NCBI GenBank assembly: GCA_964036195.1
Contig: OZ038458.1
Coordinates: 20,039,832-20,103,831, forward strand
DNA from: Sphaerolaimus hirsutus
Lineage: Eukaryota > Nematoda > Chromadorea > Monhysterida > Sphaerolaimidae
DNA length: 64,000 nt
Direction of reading: 5' to 3'
This document shows positions 12,266-24,100 of the stretch, piece after piece (position 1 is the stretch's first letter; every line of letters begins with the position of its first letter). The translations under genes and the position numbers were made by a program. Below the pieces are notes generated by a model that saw only the letters and a list, made by a program, of their open reading frames with translations, searched no databases and had not been told where the DNA came from.

Positions 12266-15166
12266 CTTTATTTTGTACCCGATCGTTTTTCTGAGAGTAT
12301 GCATTTGTCGTCTGATGATACCGTATTCCCTCGAAATAATCCCAGTTTTATTTTTTCAACGAGCAAATTTTGAGGGGTTAATAGAGGAAGGGGGTATGTT
12401 TTTATCAAAAGTTCAGATGACATAGGATTTCGGGTGGCAAGCTTTGTTGATCTGGAAATATACCCTGCTATTTCGACATTCGGATTAAATTCACATTGGA
12501 TCGAATAATGAATTATGTACATAAATACAATCCAGTAAAATTTACAAATGAAATCACAGATAATGGTGCACCGAAACCGGTGGCACCGAAATGGTTTCAC
12601 AACATGGCACCAAGTGACAACAAAAACATCACTGTATCACATCACCATCAGTTTATTTCGTTCAGCACCGAAAAAATAATTCACAATGTCAAAATATTCA
12701 TCTTTCAATGGTACCGGCACAAAGTAGTGATGGAAAATTGTCAGAAAAATGACATTCGCGTTGGCGCCAAAATAGCGCCGTATGAATGTGTAGGTACCAT
12801 ATTTCCTCGAAGAGCACCCCCCTCAAAATGGGCACTATGAATTTATTAGCCCACCCCCTCGATATAACCCCCCTCATTTTGAGTGTAAAGGGAACGTAAA
12901 CGACAAAAGCTACCGTTTGTGATCCGGGCAATGCAGAACAGACGTTAAAAACAATGACTGTGTTACTGAAATACTCAGTCTCACTCCGGAAAGGGGGCTG
13001 GGGTGGCACAATTTACCGTACCGTACAGTTTACCGCAAACCCACACCGTATCTAAAGGGGGCCCTGGATACGTTCTTGACCCAATCTAAATATTACACAA
13101 AGACGCCAAAACTTCGGGCGCCAAGTGTAAGGTACCAATGGCGCACATTGGCGCCAGCGCCAAGTCAATTCCATCACATCACTCAAATGGCATGGATTAT
13201 TTTGTAGGCTCACGAATGAGGAGTCTAGTTCCGTATGTCGGTTGGGTTGTAAATACCTGAGGAAAATTGTAGAGAAATTCGTAGGCCTTTCAATAAGTTT
13301 ACGGCAAGGGTTGTCACTCAAAAATTGCCCACTCGGGAAATTTTAAAATCAAATTAAATCAACATTAAAATTTCAAATGGAGATGGAGATACCGACATTA
13401 GGAAATAGACTCCTCAATTGTTTTCAGGGTGTAAATTACATATTTACATACAGTGTGACTGGATTCAAGGCATAAATCGAAGAAAATAGCGCCAATTTCA
13501 CAGAAAATAAAACAAAGCTCAATTTCCATTAAAAATACCACCAACACACCTTACTACGACTCTACAGTATGCACATATATATAAAGACCATTGCACACTT
13601 ACAACAAAAAGGCATCGCTGAAGCAAGTGATATAAAAAATTACCTGGTGACCTACTATGGACATTAATTTCAATTCAAATTAATTCACACGAAAAAAAAT
13701 ACTTATCCGTTCAAACACTGTATATCGAAAAATATAAACGAGTAACTAGCAACCAATTTAATCACCGAAAATTTACTTGGAACTTTGTCAGTTTTTCAAA
13801 AATCCTTCAGTTTTGTGGCATTGGCCCTACACACACTATTAGTTTTCACCGTAACCGATATGGAAACTGAAATGGCGACATGGCTACATACAGCCTACTC
13901 TTTTTGTATGCTATGTGTTTTAGTTTTAAAATTTTCAAATTTTAACTTTCATCTAAATTCAACTTTTAATTAAATTAAATCATTCAGCCGTTTTCATTAA
14001 TTTGCATTTGAAAAAACACACAACACACACGAAGTCACGGTGAAAACTAGTGTGTGTAGGCACATTAGTCACCCGAAAGGCAAAATCTCTTTTTTTCGAT
14101 TTGCCAGTGTCTTCAAGTGGATAAATATATATTTTCCAGTGTCTACAGCTTGAAAAACACCAGGATAAAAAGTCAAACTACCGTATTTCTTCTAATAGAA
14201 CGGCATACCTCCAATAGAACGGCAGGTTTTGGCATGTTTTTGTACTCACGAAAACAATAGAACGGCAGCCTCCTATTGAACGGCACCTCCAATAGAACGG
14301 CACGTAAAAAAGTTGACGAAAAAAATAGAACGGCGCTCTTCTATTAGAAGAAATACGGTAAGCATCATTGCTGTATCCTGGCCGTATTCATACATGGTAC
14401 AGAATTCGAATAAAAAATCTGATACGCGTTCAAATGAAGTCGCCCTGTGAAGTCATAATGCGTAATTGAGAAAAATCTACCGAGTGTTCGGAAAAAATGA
14501 CCTTCGATGTCGATATCCATTTTTCTCAAAAAAATTTCTGATGCGATATTAGATGAAAAACCGACTTTCGTGACAATTAAGTCTTAAATGCATTAATTTT
14601 TAATTATAAATAAGTATCCATTTTAGTACGAATTTTCGTATGAACACGATCTCGATGGTCGATACGGTCGAAAGCTATACCTACTCGATAATGATAAATT
14701 TTGAGTAAAAAGATTTTTAAACGAAAAACTACTCACAACAAAGACAATAAACGGTCGCTCGCAGCTGAAGTCTTAGCTACCCATTTTTGCATTGGAACAA
14801 ATTGGCACCGGATAAGGTGGCACGCAGTGAAAGGAGAAAAAAACAAGATAAAAAAGTAAGCACCGCCCCGAAACACTGCAACAAACCACGCCTACACGCA
14901 TTACATATAATACACATAAATATGCCACAATTATTATAGGGGTCTTCAGGTATGTAAATCAATCGGAAATGCGACCTGACATTGCATAAGCATTCAAAAA
15001 GCCGGACAATGATTATAAAAATGTGTAAATATAACGTTATGCAAAATCACATCCACGCTATGTGTACTATACATCCTATTGTCTACGCTACCTCACGCGC
15101 GGATAAAAACAAAAAAAAACAACAGAAATTCACGAAACCCAAATATTGGGGGAGAGGAAACCCTAT
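12266..15166. other. Intergenic region between GNL2 start and RhoGEF stop
   Basis: I see no host exon. It holds degenerate TACCGTATT-type pieces near 12321 and 12796 (CCTCGAAATAATCCC, CCTCGAAGAGCACCCCCC), a TTTACCGTACCGT microsatellite near 13012-13045, GGCGCC-rich words near 13110-13155, and an intact MITE at 14179-14360. The GNL2 promoter should lie just upstream of 12265, but no clear core element is visible. The rest is AT-rich unique-looking sequence. Confidence 0.55.
14179..14360. mobile_element. TACCGTATT-ended MITE, AATAGAACGGC variant
   Basis: The ends are TACCGTATTTCTTCTAATAG and its inverse CTATTAGAAGAAATACGGTA. The interior repeats CTCCAATAGAACGGCA and ATAGAACGGC. It has the same terminal nine bases as the element at 1125-1530, but a different repeated inner word. 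Confidence 0.75.
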
Positions 15167-18100
15167 TCAACGTTTCTTAGCCGGCTTAGATTTGCCAGCC
15201 AACTGTTTGGGTATGATCTGCTGCGGCGGCGACGCGCCGCCCGACTGCACTTGCTGCTGCTGCGGCGACGACTTGTTGCCGCCGCGCTTGCTAGTCGCCC
15301 TGGCCAACATGACGCCCACGGTGGCCGCACTGGGCGCGCGCGCGTACGTTGAAGGTGCTAGCAGCTTGGACGTCAGACGGGCGCCGGGGCTGAGGCTCGC
15401 GCCGCTCGACGGCGACTCGCCGTTGCTCTTGCTGTGCGCCGCGGCGACGTCCGGCTGCGAGTGAACATCCGGTTGTACGGTAGCTTTCCGTGTTATTCGA
15501 CTTAGGGCTCACACACACACTAGTTGACATCGCAAATAAATGTCAACTGAATGTCAACTAAATAACACAAAAAACTAACAGAAACGATGAAAATCAAGTG
15601 ATATTAAATTAACTATGCTCTATCACACAGTTAAATTGGATCACAAAATTAACCAAAATTTAGTTGACACGAATTTCAATGTCAACTAGTGTGTGGCCCC
15701 TTGGACACGTGCCAAAGCGCTCGACTCACGGCGCTGTACATGCGTTCCACGCTGCCCTGTTTGCGCTTGGGCAGCGGCGGCGGCGGCGGCGGGTCGGCCG
15801 GCTCGTCGGGCACGTCTTCTTGCTGCGGACTGGTTGAGCTGGCGCTCGGCTCGCGGCTGAGCTCAGCTGCTGATTGGCCGGGCGACAAAGGGTTTGGGGC
15901 TGATGGTTCTGCGGATGAATTACGGCCGTGGGTGAGAAAAAAAGAGTGGAAAAGCCGGGGGGGATATTTAGTTTGCCCGGCACGATGTTTTTCGGGCAGC
16001 CCGATTCACTTATACCCGAATTATGGATTACACTTGATTTTTCAACTGTTGTTCAAGCTGTTTTTTATCACAGAATGAAAACTCAATTTTAAAATAAAAA
16101 GACACATTTTCTGGTTATCTATCACACCTTTCTCGTCAAATACTCGTCAGCAACATCCCCAATCTCAACCAGGAATCGAACCTGTGACAACGACAAGAGC
16201 GCGCCCATTAGCCACGACACTTTTGTCGTCGGGCGTCAGTGCGGGCAGACTCGGCGGCGGGTCGGGCACTTGCGTGGGCGCGGACGCGCGGCGTGACTGC
16301 AACCGCCCCTCGCTGCTCGACTGCGTTACCTGTGGGGTCCTGCGAGACGAATTTGGATGCATTTTTTTCGTGTCTCCATATATGGCGGATAAAAATAAAA
16401 ATGGGGGGCTGTAAAATGCGCCAGAAATATTGAGTTGCTGATTTTGAATAGTTTCACGTCGGAACCGATCGTGGGGGATCGTGTAAAAACCCAGATCGCT
16501 TAAAAAGCCCTAAAAAATGGGAAAATTTCGTCTGACATTTTACAGGGCATTTGACAGGACTTTTAACAGACCGATTTAACATTTTCAACATTTGACAGAC
16601 CTATTCGCCTGCGGCTTGGGCGGCAGCGGCGGGGGGCTGTCCTCATCTGGGTTGGCGGCGCTGCGACGTGCCGCCGCACCGGCGACGTTGGCGTCGGCGG
16701 CGCGGCCGCACTTGTCGAACCAAGAACGCCACTTGGACACGATCTCCTGCTCGTCGGCGGCTACTTTCGCCTGCGTTGGGAAGGGATATTCTATTGGTGT
16801 TTGAGGATTCACTCAAGTTTATATTGTGCTGAGTGAAAGCGCTGCACAGTTGATGGCTAGCAAAAGCTCGAGCTGCCATGGTAAAGTTGGGTGAAACTGT
16901 TTCTTGTACCTTAGTATAACACGGTTCCGGTTAGGGTGGCAGAATTTACCGTACCGTTTACCGCAAAGCCGTACCGTTCGCCACCGAAGTACCGGTACCG
17001 GCAAATGAAAATCACAGCCCGGTCTCGAAAAACCGACAAAAAGTAATCAAAGCAAAGCACAGTGAGCCACGCCAACTCACCTCCCTCTCAGCGAGCACTG
17101 TCTTTTGCTGCTCCAACCTCTCTCTCATAGCAGCCTCGTCCTGTCTCAACTTGGCCTGCCTTGCCTGTAGCTCCGACTGCGCGTGGCGCACGTGCTCCAG
17201 CGTGAGCGCCGTGTGCCGTCGGGCTTGATCTGACGCGGCGCACTCGGCCGCCAGCCGCTCGGCTCGCTGCACCGCGCCGCCGCACTTGGCTCGCTCGGCC
17301 GATAGCTCGCAGGAGAGTCTGGGTGGGTGGGTTTTGATGTGGTTTGGTTTGGATGTGGTTGATCAGGTGTACAGTGCCTAAACAATCAGGCATCCACTTC
17401 CCAAAAGTCGATAACTCCAAAATTGGCAAAATTGAGTTAATTCAAAAAACGGCATCTAGAATTGGTCCCACACATTTTTTTACCATTTTCCAATTTTTTT
17501 ACAATGTCACTATTTTAAATGTCCATTTTCACACTTTTGGGATAATTAGGATCAAATTTCAAACATCCTCCAGCAGGGACGTATCCAGGATTTTTGAGCG
17601 GGGGGGGCTGCTTGTTTACGAGGGTCGGCGAACGGGGGGGGGGGGGCTGAGCCCCCCCCCCCCTAAATTGTTTCCCTATATAGGTACGAAAAAGCGGTTT
17701 GGCGCTAGCGCCATACAAAGGCGCCACGCCATGGCGCTATTGGCGTTGGCGCCAGCGCCGGCAACCGCTTGATATGTATGTAATTATGCATACATATACA
17801 GCGAAAAGTTGTAAAAATGTGTTCATTTCTAAGGATATTGGTTTAAAGGGACCAATCCGCTGAAAATACAATGCATGGGGACGAAATTGCGCGCTTGCGC
17901 GCAAAATTTTTAAGAAACATCAAAAATTATATGGGAAAAGTCGCATTTTCCGGGACTTTTTAGGTTTCACCCCGGGAAGGGGGGGGGGGGGGCTGTAGCC
18001 CCCCCCGCCCCCCCCTGGATACGTCCTTGTCCTCCAGCAAGAAGTCTAGATCTGAATGATGTATCAGCAAAAAATCCATGAAAATACATTAAATAAAGTG

Positions 18101-21100
18101 TTTATATCAAGTTTGGTTCCCTTTTGGTAAAAAAACACATGTAAAGTCTGTGGGACGTCGAAAATAAATATTAAATAACGCAAATTTATCGGCGGAATTA
18201 TCGGGGAAATACCACTGCTCCCATTAATGTCGACAGCAGAGGTGGACAATGGGATACTTTATAATCAACATTTGAAAATTTACGATTCTCAGTAAGTGCG
18301 CGCATTGGACAAGCATCACTGGCAGAAATTTGGATCTGATAGTTATAATACCATTTTCTCGAAAGTCATCGACTTTCAGAAGTACAGAGCTTCGTTTACA
18401 GGGAATCTAAACACATAGTAAGATAAATAGTTCCATGCAGCCCACCTGGCACACTGCTGCATGAGTGCCTGGTTCTGATCGAACAGGCGGACATTCTCGC
18501 GCACGAGCCATCTGGTGGCCCTGCTGGCCGCCCGCTGCGCAGACGCAGCCACCACCGCCGCGTCGGCAGATTCTGGGTGGGATGTTTGGGTTGTGGGTTG
18601 GGATTCAACGGACTCACTGTTTTGAGTGAGAGGTAAAGTTTCAAATCTTATGTTTTTTTCAAGTGAGAATTTAAGTTTGAAATGCGCCGTCAGGTGAGTG
18701 CAAACGTCACCGGTTGAAAAATAGTCACTTGAGAGGACGTTAACAATTGAAAAAATTACCGTATTTGCTCGAATAATTTCCCCGGGGAATTGTTTTACAT
18801 CATACTTTTTGAGGGGAATTTTTCGAGGGGTAAACTATTCAAGGGGAAATATTATTATTCCATCAGAACTTTGAAGAATGTTTCTATCAATTTTTTCACA
18901 AAATTTGCTTTATTAGCACAATAACACGTCATTATTGTTCAAATTGAACAGCCTGATCATGCCTCGAGAGGGAATTATTCAAGGGGATTTATCCTGCCTC
19001 ACTCGTGTCACAGGGGGAATTATTCAAGCAAATAAGGTAGATCAACGTGAACCAACTGACCATCATCATCCGACTGGGCATCATGCGACCGCTGCTGCCT
19101 GGGCACGGTGGTGTGCCGTCGCACCTGCGCGTTCCTGTTGCCGCGGCGGCACTGCGCCGCCGCCGCGTCCGCCTGCCCGTGGTACGTGTCGTAGCGCTTG
19201 GGCGCCTTGCCGCCCGGCTGCGACCGGCCGTCGCACTCGTCGGACGAACTGCTGCCGCCGGCGGCCGCCGCCGTGCCGTCGGGCTCGTAGGTGGGGTCGA
19301 ATATGCGCCGCACGCGCTCGCCCAATGGGCCGCGACACACCGACTCGGCGCGGCGGCAGACTGCGAGGGGGATGGGAAAATGTGAGTGTGATGGAAGTCA
19401 CGCGAACATTTACCATTGCAAGTTTGATAAGATGTGAAAACACTTACCATACACGCAAGACCAGGGACCAGATTTAATTCTCCCTACAGATTTTGTAGGG
19501 TAGGGTCGACGCACACGCACCGAGAGCAAGGCAGTTCGTGAAATACAGGAAAGTTTACATCGGCGTCGCCGATATTGCAATATGACGCGTTTTACTTAGA
19601 TTTTGGCCCGGAAATAACGATTTCGTCATTTTTTGGCCGTCGGCCAACTCGTTCTTTTTTATTTTGTCGGGCGGGCTACTCGCATAACTCGCGATTTTGT
19701 ATAGTCCCATTCGCACTTCTTAGTTTTCACTGCCCTACAGCCGAAACATGAGGGCAGTGGAAATAAAGGAATGCATGCACAAGCATACAAAATCGGGAGT
19801 TATGCGAGTAGCCCGCCCGACAAAATCAAAAAAGAACGAGTTGGCCGATGGCCAAAAAATGACGAAACCTTTATTTACGGGCCAAAATCTAAGTAAAACG
19901 CGTCATATTGCAATATCGGCGACGTCAATGTAAACTTTCCTGTATATCACGAACTGCATTGCTCTCGGTGCGTGTGCGTCTAGCTGGCGGATGTTGAAAA
20001 TTTGTCGGGCGTACGCCCTACCCTACAAAATCTGTAGGGATGATTAAATCTGGCGCCAGGGGCGAGTTCCGCAAAATAAGAAGTGAAATGGCAAATGCGA
20101 AGTAAAAGCGTAAAGGCGAAGTGAAACGACAAGTGAATTGGCAAAAGCGAAGTAAAAAAATGAAATAAAAAGTTATTTCTCTTCGCTTTTGCCAATTCAC
20201 TTGCCGTTTCACTTCGCCTTTGCGCTTTTACTTCGCATTTGCCATTTCACTTCTCACTTTATGGAACTGGCACCAGGGGCAGTACCAGACTGTGTAAAAT
20301 GCCATGTAAAACGTCAAATGTCATGCCTTGTGGCAAGTCATGAAACACACCTATAAAATAAAGCAAACGTACGTCTGCCACTTTGCATGACATTTGACAT
20401 TTCACAGGGCACTTTACAGGGCCTGGGACTGGCACCCGGTTCACTTAGAGCAAAAGAGAAATAAAAATTTCACATTTAAAAAGTGCAACTAACAATTTTC
20501 GATGGTTGCGGCGTGCTGCTGGTCGACCTGACGGAAGCCATCGTCGAGCGCATCGGACACCTGCAATAGACAACCGTTCAACATTTTCAAAATCTGCCGT
20601 TTGGCCCAAAAATAATTGGGAAAAATCAATTGTTGCGACGCTTTGGGTGCGGCCATTTTCTGGACCAAACACGGCATAAATATTTCGATAAAGTGCACAC
20701 ATTGAGCAAGCATAAAAACAGTCCGAACATTCAAACAACAGTTAGTATTCATGCATTCATTCTGTTTAGTAGTCTGATTAATATAATATAACTAGTCTAA
20801 ATTGGAAGTGCAAAATTATAGCGAATAAAATGTGTAACCAAAATGATTTATGAACAACACAATGGCAGAACATGCAGTGACTCGTATAAAAGCTGACAAA
20901 AATATAAATATATAGTATATTTAATTGTAATAAATGTTAACTGTGGATTATGCCGTCGAACTCTCAGGAAATTACAACGGTCACATAGAAAGTAGCAAAA
21001 ATTATACATGGAAACTATGAAAGGTTCAAACAGGACATAGATCCAAATATTTTCCAAAATGATATTATTTAGACTTCGATATGAAAACAGTATTCATCAA

Positions 21101-24100
21101 AACCTCTCCAAAAGGTCCCGTTTGAACCAAATCTACGATTTACCAATAAAAATGCAAAAAAAAAATTTGAACTCTTCTATCAACCCACGTCGCAGAGAAG
21201 CGGCAACACACGGACGGCTTAGCGAAAAACCCCAGCATGATTAGTGGCTGCCTGGCACTCTGCCAACTTTGTGGGTACATCGTGCAGCCAAGCCAAACTT
21301 TGGTCCGGACTTGTAAAGGTCCCCCTAAAATCTGGCACTGATCGAAACTCTGACAAACTTTGAACGGTCGACTTTGGATCCATTGCGTAGCACAATCACA
21401 AGAGGCAACAAAGGTACAGTGGGTGAATGTGAAAGTCAAGCCAAGGGTGGATTAGTGATCGTGACATGTTAGTGTTTAGTTTTTTACTACAGCGGCGACA
21501 CACTGTTAGTGTTTAGTCCGGCGGCAGCTAGCCCCGAGCCCATGGACAAGCTCCTGGAAGCAAATTTAAGTAGCCCGACGTGTTTTTCGGGCAGCCCGAT
21601 TTATTGGGCAAAATTTCCTACACGCTGCGCGATGGGATGTGATTATCATTGATAACAGTGCTGGAGTACCTGCTGGGGTTTGGCCCGCACCCTGTACAAT
21701 GTCATGACAAGTGTAAAATCTCACAAAATTCGTTGTCAAGTGTCATTGAATACTGCCCGATTAATAGCGAAGGAAAAGATTTCCGTAAATTTTAATATTT
21801 TCATCGATCGCGCGTGAAAAATTTGTCTGACATTGTTCAGGATGCTTTGCCCTTGAAGCCACAACCCCAGCCAAAAAGGCACCATTTCAATTTCCCACAT
21901 AAACCGCGCCGCAAGAAAAACACCGCTCAGGACTACTCAAATCAACTCCCTGGTGAAGCCCTTATAAGCGCCGGCGACGAGCCTGTGCCTGGTGGCGCTG
22001 GCGGCCAAGTTGGCGCCTGAGCGGCACATCGCGCTGGCGCTCGCCGCGAACCGGTGCGACATGCGCCGGCGGCGGCCACCCACCGTTTGCAGGGCGAGCT
22101 GCCTGTCGGGCGGCGCGGTCGGGTCGCCCGGCTGCGAGCTGGCCAGTGCGGCCGGCGCCGACTGCAGGTGGCCGAGTAAACGGTCGAACCAGTCGAGCCG
22201 CTCGCTCAGGTAGTCCTTCAGGCGGAACTCGTTGCCGCGGCGCTCGTCTGATGTATGAAATGGATTGATTTGGAGGATTTGGAACCGATTCCGAACCGAG
22301 TGTCCAGAAAGGTAGGTGCTTTGTGATAAGAAATCTGACAAAGTTTATTAGGGACCGCCGGCGCTTTTTTAACCTTTTTTTAGTCGCATTTACGGTTCAA
22401 ACGGGATCCCGAATCACGAAACATTTCGAGATTTGGCAGTTCCGATCACGATTCCGAAATGTCAATCACGTTCCCGATCCCGAAATCTCAAAAAACGAGC
22501 CCGATTCAGATCCCGAAACCCCAAACCCGACTCCGAAAACTCAAAAAAGTCTCGATCCCGAAAATTCAATCCCGTTTGACTTCTATTCGCGTTATGATAT
22601 CTTGCCTACGCAGCTAATACACAAAAACAACAGCAAGGTAAAGTCCCAACCAAATAAATGACACAACGACTGCGTCCACTGATCCCAATCCTGCAACTGC
22701 TCCTGCAGCTGCAAGTCCTCATTGTGGGCGGGGCCAAAGAAGGACGTCTTCTTGTCGGGCGTGCTGTCCATGTCGGCGGGCCTGTGCCGCACGGGCACCG
22801 CCGTCTCGATGGCGGCGCGCAAGTTCCGCAGCCAGGGCTCCCGCTGCTTGCCGCTGAAGCGCACGTCGTACATGTCGGGCTGGGCGGGCCGCGTCACCAC
22901 CAGGAACAGGCCCGACGAGCCGCGGCCGGCCGCCTCGCGGAGAACCACGTTCGCTAAGGGGATCACTGGCTCCTGAGGCGACGAGTTTGATTACGTTTGG
23001 GGATGGAAAACGTCGTGTTTTTTTCAATGACCAGTTTTTTAAAACCAACGTTTTGAATAAAACGGGGAGGGGGTTCAGGAGCTCCCAAATACGACCCTAA
23101 GTCAAAATATACAGGTATACTAGAAGTGGCGGTACTTTGTGATGTTAAATATGATCGTGTTGTAGAGCTTGCGGCTGGATATTCTATATCATAGTAAATA
23201 TCACAGCTTATTATTACATGGTAGCTTGCAGAAATGAAAATATGACACCAAAAATGCCACAAAACCAATGCGAATTTGCATGTGAAATAGCGCACCAGCG
23301 CAAAAAAGTTGCAAAATACCTTGTGAGTAAGTACCAAAACCTTCAGGTACCATTTTTAAAAAAACTTGATGCTCGCTGTTCTTTTAGAAAAGCGCCTCCG
23401 TCCCTAATCACATTCCTTCGACATCCATCATCCCCCTAGACCACCACCACTCACATGCCCATCCTGCGCGTGGAACCTGTACACGCCGTTGTGCACCCGC
23501 ATGAACACGATCAAGTCGTCGAACAGCAGCATCTCCACGGCGGCGAGCTTCTTGCTGGCGCTGCTCCACTGCACGGGGCCGGCGTAGCGCAGCTGGCGCT
23601 CCGAGCACTCGCACAGGTGCCGCATGGTGAACGCGGCCCCTTGCAACGTGCAGCTGGAGGATAGGTCCACTCTGCGGGGGGGGGGGGGGGTACTGGAGTG
23701 TTGATAGTGCAGGGGTTTCCTACGGGGGGTTGGGAGGATGACCCCCCAACTGCCCAACTATCTATCTATCCCGGAGGGCGCTTAGTTATCTATCTAGCAT
23801 GAAGGAAAAAAAAATTGAAAAGAAAGGAAAAAAATCTGGAACGATTTCTGGAGCGAAATTATATCCAAATTTTTGCTGAAAATCACTTATTTTGAAACCT
23901 TTTAATAGATTTTAAATTTATAATTTCTAGATTAAAATTTTATCAGCTATCTATCCCTCCGGTGGAGCGATTTGGTCCAATCGTCAACTCAAAATGTCAA
24001 CTGTACAACAACGCACAGACCCCCGCCCGATAATTCCAATAGTACAACCGCAATCCCGACCAACCTAGACTTGAGCTGCGTCCACCATTTAGCATAGTAA

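Larger units (their letters stand above)
15167..18572 (-). other. RhoGEF C-terminal exons: coiled coil and proline-rich tail
   Basis: Exons 18572-18446 and 17318-17081 encode an Arg/Glu/Gln-rich heptad-like segment (RLAAECAAS through REALEQQKTVLAERE-type repeats), predicted to be a coiled coil as in GEF-H1 and AKAP13. Exon 16770-16601 ends with a PPPLPPKPQ SH3-ligand-like motif. Exon 15908-15730 has a PPPPPPLPKRKQ stretch. The last exon ends with the basic KPAKKR and a TGA at 15169-15167. GC content is far above that of the surrounding introns. Confidence 0.8.

Noticed and set aside
14982..15464. 160-codon plus-strand open frame
   Set aside because: It is antisense to the last RhoGEF exon. 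The minus strand has matching acceptor, phase and stop, and the plus frame is a by-product of its GC-rich codons.
15689..16078. 129-codon plus-strand open frame
   Set aside because: Shadow of the Pro-rich RhoGEF exon 15908-15730. It runs on into intron sequence without splice logic.
16155..16225. Functional tRNA gene
   Set aside because: A-box and B-box words are present, but no acceptor stem or anticodon arm could be paired, so it is listed only as a tRNA-like repeat.
18935..19477. 180-codon plus-strand open frame
   Set aside because: Antisense to RhoGEF exon 19360-19061, Arg/Ala/Pro-rich shadow coding, and part of it lies in a MITE.
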